Of a stretch of 64,000 nucleotides of DNA, positions 1 through 11,900 are shown one piece after another. Position 1 is the first letter of the stretch; each line of letters begins with the position of its first letter. The notes under the pieces were generated by a model. The model ran no database searches, was not told the DNA's origin, and worked only from the letters and a program-made list of their open reading frames with translations. Source of the stretch: Hypsibius dujardini (taxonomy: Eukaryota > Tardigrada > Eutardigrada > Parachela > Hypsibiidae); assembly GCA_001579985.1 (NCBI GenBank), contig LRSR01008533.1, positions 1 through 64,000 on the forward strand. The letters are read 5' to 3'. The position numbers were made by a program, and so were the translations under genes.

Positions 1-2071
1 GTTTTCGATCGATCGATTGATTGAGCAAATTTGTCTTTTGCCGGTCAAGCGTTATATATATTTTTACAAAAGGGATCTACCGGTATTGAACAGAACAAAA
101 ACTTCCGCAATGATTCACCCTTTAATTCGTTAATTTTTACGCGTCCCTTTGGACCGACCATGCTTCAAACCCGAATAATAAATCGTAGCACACTCGCTGA
201 TCAAAGGAAAACTTACCGGCGCCTGCAAAGAAACAAATCCTTCAAAACCTCCCCACACACACGGAAATTAAAATTCCAATTCCGATTCCAAAAGAATCCC
301 GAGTCAACAAGCACGGACAAACGCACAGATCAAACTCCGACGATGGCGAGGACAAAAAGTGGCAATGAACAACAAGGAAGAGCTTGCTCACGCGCGCGAT
401 CGAGATCGACGAAGCCGCATGAGAAAGAGAGAGAGAGAGATGTGCGAGGATATCGAGAATCGCAGATGATGGAGTGGCGAGCGGCGTTAGCGAACATCAC
501 ACAGTCACAGTGATCTGTCATATTTCTCACGGCACTTGAGCAGTTTTTACCGCACCTCGCCGTAGTATGTAGTAGTCGTATCCTACGCTACAGGACAGCA
601 GAGATCCGAGCGACATTCACATGTCAGATTATTCTCTTTTGCCACGTACCTCTCGCCTTGACGGCCACCTTATAATCGGCCCTAAATCCCGCCGGAAAGT
701 TGAGATGCGAAAAAAGGTACCTGGCGTATCAATGACTATGCACGCTCTGCATGGCCCCGGAAAAGGCAGACTAAATTATATTGTAAAAGGATGATGTGTT
801 GAGAAATCAGTTTAAAGTACCGATATATATCTTGCCTCTCTCGCCTGTCTACTTTGTGAAGCAAGTTTTCCTGCCTCAAGTGCGAGCGACTGCAACCCTA
901 CAAGTGACCAGACCACCTGATGGGCCAGCGTATAATCTGATAGCCCCAGCGGGAGGTGGGGAGGAGGGACCTTTTGTATAAGAAACAGACAAACAGGACA
1001 GATGAGAGAAAAAGAGATACGACATACAGACAGACAGGCAGGCAGAGAGACAGACAGCGATATCGATATCGCACGGACCACTCCTTCAAATCCACCTGAT
1101 CGCATTTCGCAAACAATCCCACACCACCTTGCGCTCTTTTCACTGCCTCTTTCCCTTGCCAGTCACGAAAAATTGGTCCCACGCAAGGTCAACTAGTTTT
1201 ATTACAGATACACCTACAGACAGTCACACAGGCAGACAGCCACACAGGCAGACAGCCACACAGGCAGACAGACACACCTACAGACAGCCACACAGGCAGG
1301 CAGACAGACCTACAGACAGCCACACAGGCAGACAGTCACACAGGCAGACAGACACACCTACAGACAGCCATACAGGCAGACAGCTACACAAGCAGCGTGC
1401 AATAAAAGGCGGAGAAAAAAAACTGCCCGAGAAGTCGGTTAAAAAAAACACCTCGAACTGAATCAGCGGAGCACACTCTCGTCGGAACTTTTTTTAACGA
1501 TGCTTGTTCAACTACACAATTCTATTGTGTTTTTCCGCCGATCCATCATGTTGACTTAATTTATCACACACACCACATACACACACTACCGTACGACAGG
1601 TAGCTTCACCTCACCTCTGCACTACAGACTTATATATTTTTGAATCCAATTAAAGACATTTTTCATACATGGCGACATAAAAAGGCCACACGTCTTCAAA
1701 AGAAGCGGCGAAGAATAATAGGCAACCGGGTACAATGTAACATGCAGTCCACTTGCAACTAGGGCAAATCTCATCTTCTCAGTACGTCGTAAAAATAATT
1801 TCTCTTGCCCCATCGGCGATATATATTTGCCCGGTTCGGCCGGCTATCACGTCTTCACGCCACGACCAAACGGACACCTTCAAGTGGTTTCCGCGCGCGT
1901 TAAATAACCACCCCGAAAAGTCACACGCCGCGCGCGCCGCCTCAGACGTAATAATAATAAAGCAGCCCACCCTACTGCACCACTACCAACCAACTTGTGC
2001 CTGGCCGAGATTTCGGAAGCTGCTGCTGCTTTTTCGCTGCGATCGTCGTTAAATTCCGTAATCGGAAGAAA
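1..2071. other. Gene-poor left flank
   Basis: I see no supportable gene here. Short open frames exist on both strands but have no recognisable domain, codon pattern or splice context. The stretch holds a CAGA-type minisatellite (listed separately), a short GA run near 424-440 and AT-rich spacer. It may contain 5' sequence of a gene lying to the left or of the small open frame at 2072. Confidence 0.5.
1017..1393. repeat. CAGACA / ACACAGGCAGAC minisatellite
   Basis: An irregular tandem array built from ACAGAC, ACACAGGCAGAC and ACACCTACAGAC units. It is interrupted by unique sequence around 1060-1200 and densest from 1205 to 1392. It is the same sequence flavour (CAGA on the + strand, CTGT on the - strand) as the tracts in introns across the rest of the window. 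Confidence 0.85.
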
Positions 2072-2266
2072 ATGACGCCGTTTTTATTATTCAGTATTGC
2101 GTGTGTCATGTGTGTGTGTGTCAGCTTAAAAACGGAAAGTGCAAGTGAGGAGGAATTCAAGCCGGGACAACGATGCGAGGGACGCTTGCACGAGCAGGCA
2201 CGCCGCCACACCGATCTGCCCCTCCTCCTCGCCGTATTACTGGGCGACGGGTCAACAAGTCCATAA
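2072..2266 (+). CDS. Possible secreted-protein first exon or small ORF
   Basis: The ATG at 2072 opens a 64-residue frame. Its first ~24 residues (MTPFLLFSIACVMCVC...) look like a signal peptide followed by an acidic stretch. A good 5' splice site (A|GTGAGG) lies at about 2144, so this may be only the first exon of a secreted protein; I could not find the next exon. The rest of the frame is rich in Arg and Leu and unlike any family I know. It could equally be a chance open frame in a GC-rich patch. Confidence 0.2.
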   Translation: MTPFLLFSIACVMCVCVSLKTESASEEEFKPGQRCEGRLHEQARRHTDLPLLLAVLLGDGSTSP

Positions 2267-2562
2267 AGTGTATCTTCTCTATAAAAAGAAGACGATCTGA
2301 AAGTGGAATGCGCGCGGCGAGGGGACATCCGGGGGAGATGAGAAGAGAATGGGTTGGCTTGTCTGGATTTAATCGAGCGTGAATGTCTGCATACACATGA
2401 CAGTGGTGTATGATGAGTATATGTCCGCGGATGGCCGGATAAATACACACACGATACACCCCGTGCAATGGATGACCGATGGTCAAGGCGAAGTAGAGGG
2501 TCCATGAAGGGATAGGACGGAGATGACGCCGTGAGGTGACTTGCCTCGTGGGCATGTAGATA

Positions 2563-2645
2563 TACACATATACACATTCATATACACGTATGTATACGTG
2601 TATACGTGTATATGTATACACGTATATGTATATATCATATACACA
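2563..2645. repeat. Alternating TATACACGTA repeat
   Basis: About 80 bp of alternating purine-pyrimidine sequence made of TATACACG/CGTGTATA steps. It is self-complementary on a small scale and so prone to cruciform or Z-DNA structure. No gene is nearby. Confidence 0.7.
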
Positions 2646-3897
2646 CGTGGCAAAAACTTTGCGCTAACCGAGTTAAGCCATTACGCTCGATCGACGCATG
2701 TTGTAGACAGCCGTCGAGTTGAAGTGCTTGATTCTGTTAGCGCAAGGTTGTTGCCACTTGTGTATATGTAATGGGACATGCTTCACTGATTAGCAGGAGG
2801 TGTAAATTTGCCATTGTCGGCATGTCCGGAAGCCGGATCCGAAAAGAAAGGGCGCCCATTGTTCGCCGCGAGATAATTATCATTTCTCAATCAGATTCAC
2901 GACCGACCGTGCTTTGTGCCTATAAATTGGCAATGAGAACAGCCAATATATCCCATGTCTCCACCACTTACGGCCAATACATTGACAGCATGGAACAGCG
3001 CGAAATTTGAGAATCTACATCTCTTAACAAGCGTTTTTTGCACATTGCAAAATAAAGGACAGATAAAGTATCGGAATGCGGAACATATACTGTATATGCA
3101 AGGGTGGAAGGTTACACGTACCGCCTATACGGAAGCGCGTAACGGAGAGCTGAGTATTGCTCGTTCAATTGCTTGTTCAGTTATTTATTTCTTGACTCTG
3201 TTTGCGTTAATATTTTTGTTAGTTAGCATTTTCAATTAACTGCCACTTGTTTCGAACTTTTTGTAATGGAAACCCGCTAATCCAATCGGTGTCGGACAAA
3301 AAAATTGTCTGTAGTTCGTAATTTCTTTGGAAACCGACCGTCACCGCAAATGTCGGCAAAATTTACGAATGACACCACAGAGACGTCAGCGAGTTCGACA
3401 CCCTGTAGTGCGAGAGTTCCCAGTCACGAGTGACAGAACCAATAAACAACACATGATTCATGTCTCCGTAAATAGACGGAACGCGAAAAAAGCCACCGCG
3501 AAAAAAGCCACCGTGAGGAATATCGCTGTTTGATATGCTACAGCTGCGCGCACTTTGGCCGAGAAAAAAAGCGTTACGGTTACTCTACTGATCGCTGCTG
3601 TCTGTGTCCCCCCTCCTGTTGTGTACATTCCCCGCTATCCGGCACCATGTGGCTACCGGCTGGGCCTAAAATAATCTCTCTTGCACACATTTATGTATAT
3701 ATATATATATTTGCATGCATGGCAGGCTGACAACAAATTAAAAAACGCCTCCGCGTTTTTATTAAGACATAGACACAGATGACGGTGACAATTGCTTCCG
3801 TTATTTGTCAGGGTGTCGTGTATGAAAAACAAAACAAATCTGTGATGGCTCCAGGGGCTATAATAACGCGGAAAAAGTGATCGTTCACGGGTATGAG

Positions 3898-4165
3898 ACA
3901 AACAGACACACAGACACACAGACACACAGACAGACACACAAACAGACAGACAAAAAGACACACAGACACACAGACACACAGACACACAGACACACAGACA
4001 GACACACAGACAGACACACAGACAGACACACAGACACACAGACACACAGACACACAGACAGACACACAGACACACAGACACACAGACACACAGACACACA
4101 GACACACAGACACACAGACACACAGACACACAGACACTTAGACACACAGACACACAGATAGAAAG
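3898..4165. repeat. (ACACAG)n / (ACAG)n satellite
   Basis: A nearly pure array of ACACAG hexamers mixed with ACAG tetramers, about 260 bp. It creates long open frames in all phases (Thr-Asp-Thr-Gln... on +, Ser-Val-Cys-Leu on -) that are artefacts of the repeat. Confidence 0.95.
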
Positions 4166-4694
4166 ACAGACAGAGAGACACAGACAGGGAGAGAGATCAA
4201 TGGAGCTGTCTTTTTCATCAATGAGGTTACATGACAGTTTAAAAAAACTGCACTTAAACCGGTTGCCAACATTACCGTAAAGTGCTTCTCAAAAAACATG
4301 TACAGTATCATTCGCCACGTTGCTCGTTATAGAATTTTATTTCCTTTTATAAAAAAATGTTTAAAAGAATGTTAGAAAATGCTTTTTGAAATATAGTTAC
4401 TCTTGCCAGCAGCATGCAGTGCCGCTTGACCGAAGTAATATTCGGTATAGCCAGGATCCTGAGACAAACAACAGTCAACGTGCAAGGCCAGTAAACAACA
4501 TAACCGAGGCAGTTTAAAAACTTGTCTTAAAGTTCAAGCCGTGTTTACCGTTAAAATTGAGCCGAAGAGGATTCTCTTGCAACCGTCAAGACACGTTAAC
4601 CTCTGATAATCTCCCTCCCCCCGTCATTAGATGCCTGATCGAGCTATGACGTCGCGCTGACTTTTCTTCAAACGCAAACAGATGCTTCCATCTC

Positions 4695-4697
<3 letters not shown>

Positions 4698-4739
<42 letters not shown>
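4698..4739. repeat. (GA)n microsatellite
   Basis: About 20 uninterrupted GA dinucleotides, then imperfect GA-rich sequence to about 4760. Confidence 0.95.
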
Positions 4740-4741
<2 letters not shown>

Positions 4742-5855
4742 AAGAGAGTGCGAAAGAGAGAAAATTCCAGCACAGCGCCACCCTGCATATCTGGCGGAAG
4801 CTGCGTCGGTTGACCACTACATATCCTGCTGTATTATGAACGCGGCAAATTACAGTGTCGGATGTGCATAAATGTCTGCTAAAAGTTCAACCCAATCTGC
4901 GGTGATCGCGCGGTCTCTGAGGCGGCGGAGAGGATAAACGCAATCAAATGCCGATAACGGACAATTTTCAGCCGCTCGAGCATAACAACTCTTACTCCTC
5001 CTCGACGCGGAGACGCCCTCCAAGAATTCTCTTTGACAGTAACCATTAAAGACGTGCGGTTGTATGTACACACGATATCTAGACTCCACGAAACCATGCA
5101 AATCAACAGATGGCGACTTTTTGTGCCTATTTAGTAAAAAGAAAACGACCACGGATCTTTAGACGCGCAGGTCCGCCAGTGAGAATTTCTTATATCAATC
5201 ATATTCAAAGTTCGTTATGACAAGCACAACAACATCATCAAATGCAACAATCAATCGATGGGTTTGCACGTTTAGTGTGGGCAGTGGTGTGGTCTGAAGA
5301 GAATAGTCTGAGAAAAGCGGAAAAACAACTTTCCGGGTGTTCTTCCATCGTAATAATTGACTGACAGGTTATAAACAGAGTGTAGCGTAATTGTCGTGTT
5401 TGGAAAGGAGGGCAGACTCCACACAACCGCGTCGTACCACCGTGTCCATCAGGGGCTCCCCGGCGTGCCACTCAACAGAAAGTAATTGTTCAGCCCTAAA
5501 AACACCATTCCGAATACGAAATCAAGCGTAATCCCACCCACCCCCCTCCACTTCACTCTAAACACACAAACATAAGGCTTAAAACTTTGTAAGACGAATC
5601 CGCGAGAACTGAAGAAATGGCAACAGTTTAACTAACTGAAAACTTGGAGAGGAAGCAGACGTGTTATACACACGCCGCCAGATTGAACCACTTTTCAGCT
5701 GGGCGCAAAGCTAAATTGGGTGGCCCGAGTTTGAGCCAAGCACCCACTATTGTGGTCATGCGTGTATGCAAGAATTTGTTGAGGACTTCCCGAAAAGCCT
5801 CTTTTATTGTGTGAACAATTCGTATACATAAAAAATTATCAGCCTTTAAATTGCA

Positions 5856-6093
5856 GTACGAGGCAAAGTCTGTATTTTGGCTCACTCGCCACTTGGTCGA
5901 TAAATCGGCTCACGCCTGGGTTTCTCTTTCATAGTAGGTGCTTGATTGTTTGATTTGCTGTACTTCATCCTAATATACTATAGCACTTCTAAAAATCAAA
6001 CAGTCAAGCATCTGTTATCAAAGAGAAATCCATGAGGGAGCCGATTTACGGACCAAGTGGAGGGTGAGCCGAAATACAGACTTCACCTCGTAC
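5856..6093. repeat. Long inverted repeat (MITE-like hairpin)
   Basis: Two arms of about 100 bp are inverted copies of each other at roughly 80-85% identity by eye. The left arm is 5856-5954 and the right arm 5994-6093, around a ~40-bp loop. Both arms contain the ordered blocks TCTGTATTT(T/C)GGCTCAC, CCACTTGGTC, AAATCGGCTC and TTTCTCTTT. The structure resembles a small non-autonomous foldback or MITE. No coding capacity. Confidence 0.75.
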
Positions 6094-6215
6094 TAAAGTT
6101 TCCTCAAAAATATTAATTAGTTAAAGTACATTTCAGTGCTAAAGGTTTTCTCAGAGATACGAATTAAGTGAAGTACATGTCAACACTAAAGTTTTCTCAA
6201 AGATATGAATTAATA
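6092..6215. repeat. Three ~45-bp tandem units
   Basis: Three diverged copies of a unit beginning CTAAAG(T/G)TTTCTCA and ending with AAGTACATxTCA start near 6092, 6139 and 6187. They abut the right arm of the inverted repeat, so they may be part of the same element. Confidence 0.6.
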
Positions 6216-6533
6216 TAAGCATGTACTCTCACCGTACGTTTTTATCCTTCCGCGCTCAGCAGAATCACGTAATGGGGGGCTCTTCCGGAAATATGTAGTC
6301 AAATATTGGCATTGCGGTTTGGCGCGCATAGACCGACAGATCTGTTGGCGGAGTTGATGACAAGACACCCTTCATAGAACAGGGAAATCCGCCGGGACAG
6401 ACAAGAGCGGGCAATTTTTAGAAAAGGACAGTCGAACCACCACTACTACGACTCGGTTCGTATTCGTGTATCGCACCACGCCCGATTTAGACTTTTCATT
6501 GAAAAAGAGAGACAAGTGTTGGAGGAGAGACAC

Positions 6534-6564
<31 letters not shown>

Positions 6565-7398
6565 ACGCGGAGCTCCTGAATGCGTGCCGCGCTCAATTAC
6601 CGACCACCACGTTCAAACTGCTCCTCGTAATCACACCGGAGGCTTTTCATGCGCCTGCTCCTTGACAGCGCGCCAAAAAACACCCGTCGACAGACGACAG
6701 AACAGCATGGTCGTCTATTCTAATGTCATTAGACGTTGTTGTGCGCAGTATGACAAGAGATCGTAGGAGCCGACGTGAAATGTACAAGTGCCCGTTACCG
6801 CACACTTGCGATCGTGTTTTTTTGTCGGTGATGACGAAAGGGCCGTAGCATTCGGCGTGTGGAGCTCCGGCGACACCCTGACACACGGTTAGGTCTAGTA
6901 GGAAGGTGGCACTCCTGAACCGTCAGAGCTCGGAGAGGTCTGTATTGATTATAAGGTAATGTTTTTTTTCGGATCCGGGGTTCCGGACCTTGCGATCATT
7001 CACGGAGGTGCAAGGGTTACAGGGAATCAACTTAGAATATGCCTGACCGTTTGGTCGGGGCTGCCTCGCGCCAGACCGTGCTCATGGCTCCACCTGAAGT
7101 TCATCCGTGACAAACCAAACCAAACCAATCCAATCCAATGCTGTCTTAATGCTGCTTGAAATCAACTTGTTGTTGTTGTTTACGACGGTTTTTATTTATT
7201 CTTCTTCCTAGCAAAACCTCAGTTTTTCCAACTCACTCAATTTTTTTAACCCTTCACCAAATACGCAAACAAAACCCATCCAAATCCGCAATATAGACCG
7301 ACCGATCCAGGTCGTTACTGTACATTTGAGCAAATGCTATTGTAACATGGAGGCAATGGAAAATGTAATGGCAATGTAACATGGAAAACGGTTAGGCA

Positions 7399-7508
7399 TT
7401 TGGAAGGTGGTAGGTACTAGTAGTACAGAGGTCCCACCCGATAAGTCACACGGGACGTAGAGTCGGAAGGTGGTAGGTAGTACAGAGGTCCCACCCGATA
7501 AGCCACAC
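7399..7508. repeat. Tandem duplication of a ~65-bp segment
   Basis: The block GGAAGGTGGTAGGTA ... TACAGAGGTCCCACCCGATAAG occurs twice (about 7400-7452 and 7466-7502). The first copy carries a few extra bases (ACTAG). It looks like a recent replication-slippage product. Confidence 0.75.
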
Positions 7509-7514
7509 TGGATG

Positions 7515-7590
7515 TGCCGCCGATTGATTAGTTGATTGTTCAAGTATTACCTCTGTCCCGCCCGTTTTGCCCATTTCCGGGACTCTCCAG
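7515..7590. mobile_element. Possible relic of the TA-flanked MITE family at 34026
   Basis: The run with GTTGATTGTTC, then CCGCCCGTTTTGCCCAT and CCGGGACTCTCCA resembles the right terminal repeat of the 34026-34690 element in the same order. Only one arm is visible, so this would be a solo or truncated copy. Confidence 0.35.
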
Positions 7591-7875
7591 TAGATGCCGC
7601 TTACTGCACCAGTTCAGGTACGTAGTACCTACTGTATATGTATTGTGCATATAAAAAGATTTTCAGGTTGCGTATTGAATTTCCTTTCCTGGAATAGCAA
7701 ACAAATCATCCCTGAACGATCCAGTTACACATTGGAAATAGAAACTCGCTCTTCCGATCTACGGTATAACTTTGTACTCACACTTGCCTAGGGCTCTGGA
7801 CCTGGGTGTTGATTGCACTATGTAATGACTATTCGTAGGGCCTCAAAGACTGCTTGCGGTTTTACGTCTGAAAAT

Positions 7876-8791
7876 ATGTTTTTGACTAAGCTTTTTTGGA
7901 TCGCTATTTTTGAGATATTTTGCGCAGTTGTGCCGGCCTCACCGGCGTCCGCCGAAGACGGAGCCATGGTGATGAATCTGTGCGTGATCCTCGAACGGGA
8001 CCACTACTTACTCACCGCCAACTACGACAAACTGGCGGCTGCCATCGACTTAGCACTGGCCTATGCGAAGGACGAAGTCCTCTTGGAGTCGGGAATTGTT
8101 CTTAACAAGACTTACCGCGATGGCGGACGGAACTGCGAGGTTAACAATTTGTCTGCAGCCGCCGCGATGCAGCTGTTTGCCGGCGGACTGATGTGTGATG
8201 CTTACCTTGGACCTGGTACACAATTCAACGGCTTAATTGTGTTTGAACCACTACTACAATTTCAACTTTTTCAGGATGTGTAAACGCGGCTGCTGATATT
8301 TCCAACATCGCTGCCTTCAACAACGCTCCTGTTTTTGCAACGCCTGCGGGAGGGTTGACTTCTTCGACAGTTCCGCGGTCGTTGTTCCCACATCTCATCC
8401 GGATGAGCTACCGCATGTCTCTGGTGGCTTCCGTCATCATTGACTGCCTGAAGCATCTCTCCATGGTACATACGTTTAGCATCGTGGATCCAACCGTGCG
8501 CTTTCACCAACTGGCCAATGAAGCTTTGTTTGACACATTTCGATTAAACGAACCGGAACTTCTGCGGTATTCGTACTTCAGATTTTTGGAAGTTAACGAT
8601 ACCGAAGACATTTATCGGGAACATCTACAAAAGGCTCGCTCAACCGCACGAAGTAAACACACTTTGAAAACAATTTTTTTCTTGTTTATCCTGGATCTGT
8701 CTGTGTAGTCTGTGTAGTACCTCTTTTTTTGTCGAAGTATCAGACAATTTTCGGTCTGTCAGTCTGTCTGTCTTTTGTTTGTCAGTCGGAC

Positions 8792-8846
<55 letters not shown>

Positions 8847-8876
8847 GTGTTGTTGTCTGTCTGTCTGTCTGTTTCA

Positions 8877-8908
<32 letters not shown>

Positions 8909-11900
8909 TTCACTGTCTGTCTGTCTGTTTGCCTGCCTGTCTGTATATTTCTTTGTTTTTCTCCCCAACCATATTATCGTCCTTATTCCATCACTGATGC
9001 ACATTTTTGTAGCGATTCTACTGTTCACAAATGGCAAACTGACCCGGCAGCTCTTGGTGAGTTAACTGAGTTATCCAATTACGCAATATCGATACACGTC
9101 CTGTGAAACTTGAATTTGCTGCCAGTTATTGGCCAGGGATGCTGGCATGTGCAATGGCGACTACGTCTACATCACGGTCGAACTGTTTGAGTCGGAAAGT
9201 TGGGGAATTCTCGACTACAGGAGTGACGATGGAAGGAACAAGGAAGCCAGAGAGGCGTTCACAAGCCTGCTGGTGATATCGTTGGTGAGCGGTCACACGA
9301 TGTACTGGGACTCATTCAGTGCTAGCTTTGCCGCCACCGCACGAAGCACATATAACTACAGTGGCACTGGTCCGGAAGACAAAGGGGTATGATATACTAG
9401 TACTAAGTTAGGATAGATAGATACATCCCATAATTATCAATACATACGGTGATTGTTATTTGCTTCATTCAGGCATTTAGGATGGATCCAATGGTGACGG
9501 CCTATTTCGACTCCGTGGTACTCTACGCTAACGCTCTACGAAGAGTCCAATCAATCGGCCAGTCCCTTCGTAACTCGTCTCTTGTTTTGGGAGAGATGAG
9601 GGACCGCACTTACACTAGCCCATTAACAACGGTCAGAACATAATGGGAGTCTGTACCCTGTGTTATTCCTCTTGTGCAAACCATCAATGCCTACGTAGGC
9701 TTTCGCTTCGACAATTTTAGGAAATCATCATGAACAAAGACGGCGATCGATTAATTACATATGGGATGTATGAAATACTTTTCAACGGCCAATTTGAGGT
9801 TAGTGTGGGGGCCAATTTGAGGTTAGTGTGGGGACCAGTTCTAGCTTGAATGGCCACGAGATTGCATAAGATATGGTCAAACGTGAGGCATAAATTTCCG
9901 CGCGGTCAACCAGTGCTCGCTTCCAGGCGGTGACGGAGCTCAATCTTACTACCGGCTCGGTTCATTACATCACCAACATCTCCTGGAACGGTCATCCTCA
10001 GCCGGTTGATGTACCGTTTTGCGGCTATCTTGGGAACGACCCCAAATGCACGCATAGTATGCAGCGGTGGTCGGTTTTCAGTGGGAAATACAGTGTAACA
10101 CAGTACTTTGTGTTTTCATTAGAAAGCCGTACAGGAGTCATTGTGGGTGTCGTGCTGGTTCTACTCGGAATCACCTTTGCTATCATTGCCGCAAATTTAT
10201 ATATGTCGGTATTTTTCGGTCTATGACTCTCCTTCTTGAGCTGATCTCTTCCAAGTTTGCCTATCATGAATTACTGTGAATATTCTCACGTAGAAAACGC
10301 CGGAAAGAAAGGGATCCATATTGGTGGAGAATTTCGGTGGAAGAGCTGGATTTCCGGGATGGACCGCCGGGGACCGGGCCTGTATTAGCCCAACCTCAAG
10401 AAACCGTAAGGAACAGGACGCAGTTCTCTTAGCTCGCATCGTCCCACTCCATTCGGAGTGTATACAATGGGTATTCCGTACCTCGGTTTTGCAGGGACGA
10501 GCTCAGTCGGACAGTGGACTGCAAGCTAGACGGCAGCTCGGCAAGGCCGAGCTCCACGGAGTCCATTTAACAGTCGTGCAGCTACCCAGGCAGTTTTGCA
10601 AGCCATCGGGAATGCTTTTGAAGGAACTCAACTTAGTCCGGCACATTCACCACGGAAATTTGATTCGGTTCGTTGGCATTTGCCTGGACGAGCAGGACTT
10701 TTGTCTGTACTTGCTGGAAGAAGTCTGCGAGAAGGGCTCGCTGGTGGACCTCATGGCGAACGACGCTGTCAATTTGGATGACACTTTTAAGCAATCTTTC
10801 GTCAAGGATGCCATTGAGGTATGGCATCTCTCTCACCTCGATATTTGAAACACCTTGAAGATGATTTGAAACACCTTGAAGATGAATAGAAACACCTTGA
10901 AGATGAATGGATTTCATGCCGTAGGGTATGGCGTACCTCCACGGAAGCATGCTAGTCTCTCATGGGTTCTTCAGTTCGGCCTGCTGCCTTGTGAACAGCA
11001 AATTTATGTTAAAAATTGACGACTATGGCATCACGCTGTTCCGTGATCCAGTCGACTTTTTAACACCCAAAATATCGGACACTGTTGACAAGGAGTACGG
11101 AGTTTACCTGTGGAGAGCTCCCGAGCTCCTGCGGGAGACCATGCCCATCAAGGGAACCCAGGTATATTCCAAACAGCCTTATTTCCTGTTGGAACAATTA
11201 TTTTCCACTACCGAAATCTTTTTTTTTCTCAGAAAGGTACTTCGGACTCTGTATTCATCCTTGCGTTGCAAACATTACTGGATCGTTCCTGTAAAATGTG
11301 TGTACAGGTGATGTCTACAGTCTCGGCATCGTAATGCAGGAAATCATTTGCCGATCCGGTCCGTTCCTTCTTCCTCTGAGCCTGGACGGAGTGAACGCCC
11401 TTACCCTGAAAGAACTCATCATGGAAGTGAAACGCGGAGTGATTCCTCCATGTCGTCCCAAAGTGCCGGCCAGTGCGTGTGCCCCTAGCATGTACGAACT
11501 GCTCCAACACTGCTGGGAGGAGGAACCGGAGGACCGTCCGACCTTCGCCCAACTTCGTGACACACTCAAGAAGAACCGAACGGGCGGGAAATCGATCGTC
11601 GACCATCTGCTGGAACGGATGGAGGAGTATTCCAATGAGCTGGAGTTGGAGGTGGCCAGGAAGACGGACCAGTTCAAAGCGGAGAAGGCGCGGTCGGATA
11701 ATTTGCTGAAAAACATGCTACCGAAGTATCCCCGGAATTTGAGCCATCATTTCTTGATTGGTTCTTCGCTAAATTACGTCTTTTTTGTTCTAAAGGGCTA
11801 CCGCTGAAGCGTTGACCAGAGGCGACACGATTGCGCCGGAATCGTTCACCAGTGTGACGATATTCTTCAGCGATATCGTTGGGTTCGCCGATCTGTGCTC

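Larger units (their letters stand above)
2646..5855. other. Non-coding stretch with simple repeats
   Basis: About 3.2 kb without a gene I can support. It holds the CACAGA satellite at 3898-4165 and a GA tract at 4698-4739. The remaining open frames are short, without domains, and on both strands. Nothing resembling a tRNA or rRNA was recognised by eye. Confidence 0.5.
6216..7875. other. Upstream flank of GC1
   Basis: About 1.7 kb without a supported gene. It includes a GA tract (6537-6557), a local ~65-bp tandem duplication (about 7399-7508) and a possible transposon relic (7515-7590). The promoter and 5' UTR of the guanylyl cyclase gene at 7876 must lie here, but I see no clear TATA box or initiator. 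Confidence 0.4.

Noticed and set aside
1997-2621. Overlapping open frames on both strands at 2.0-2.6 kb up to 201 residues
   Set aside because: GC-rich patch with mutually overlapping frames and no domain; only the signal-peptide-bearing frame at 2072 was kept, at low confidence.
3653-4181. Long Ser-Val-Cys-Leu / Thr-Asp-Thr-Gln open frames on both strands
   Set aside because: They are translations of the ACACAG satellite; open in every phase and without a gene context.
8729-9106. Cys/Leu/Val-rich open frames around 8.7-9.1 kb, 14.7 kb, 29.8-30.2 kb, 31.9 kb, 38.3 kb, 42.3 kb, 61.7-61.9 kb
   Set aside because: CTGT repeat translations (LSVC) in introns or spacers.
11229-11716. Antisense frames opposite GC1 exon 13 and GC2 exon 12, identical in both genes
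   Set aside because: Their identity reflects the conversion tract in the sense exon, not a conserved antisense gene.
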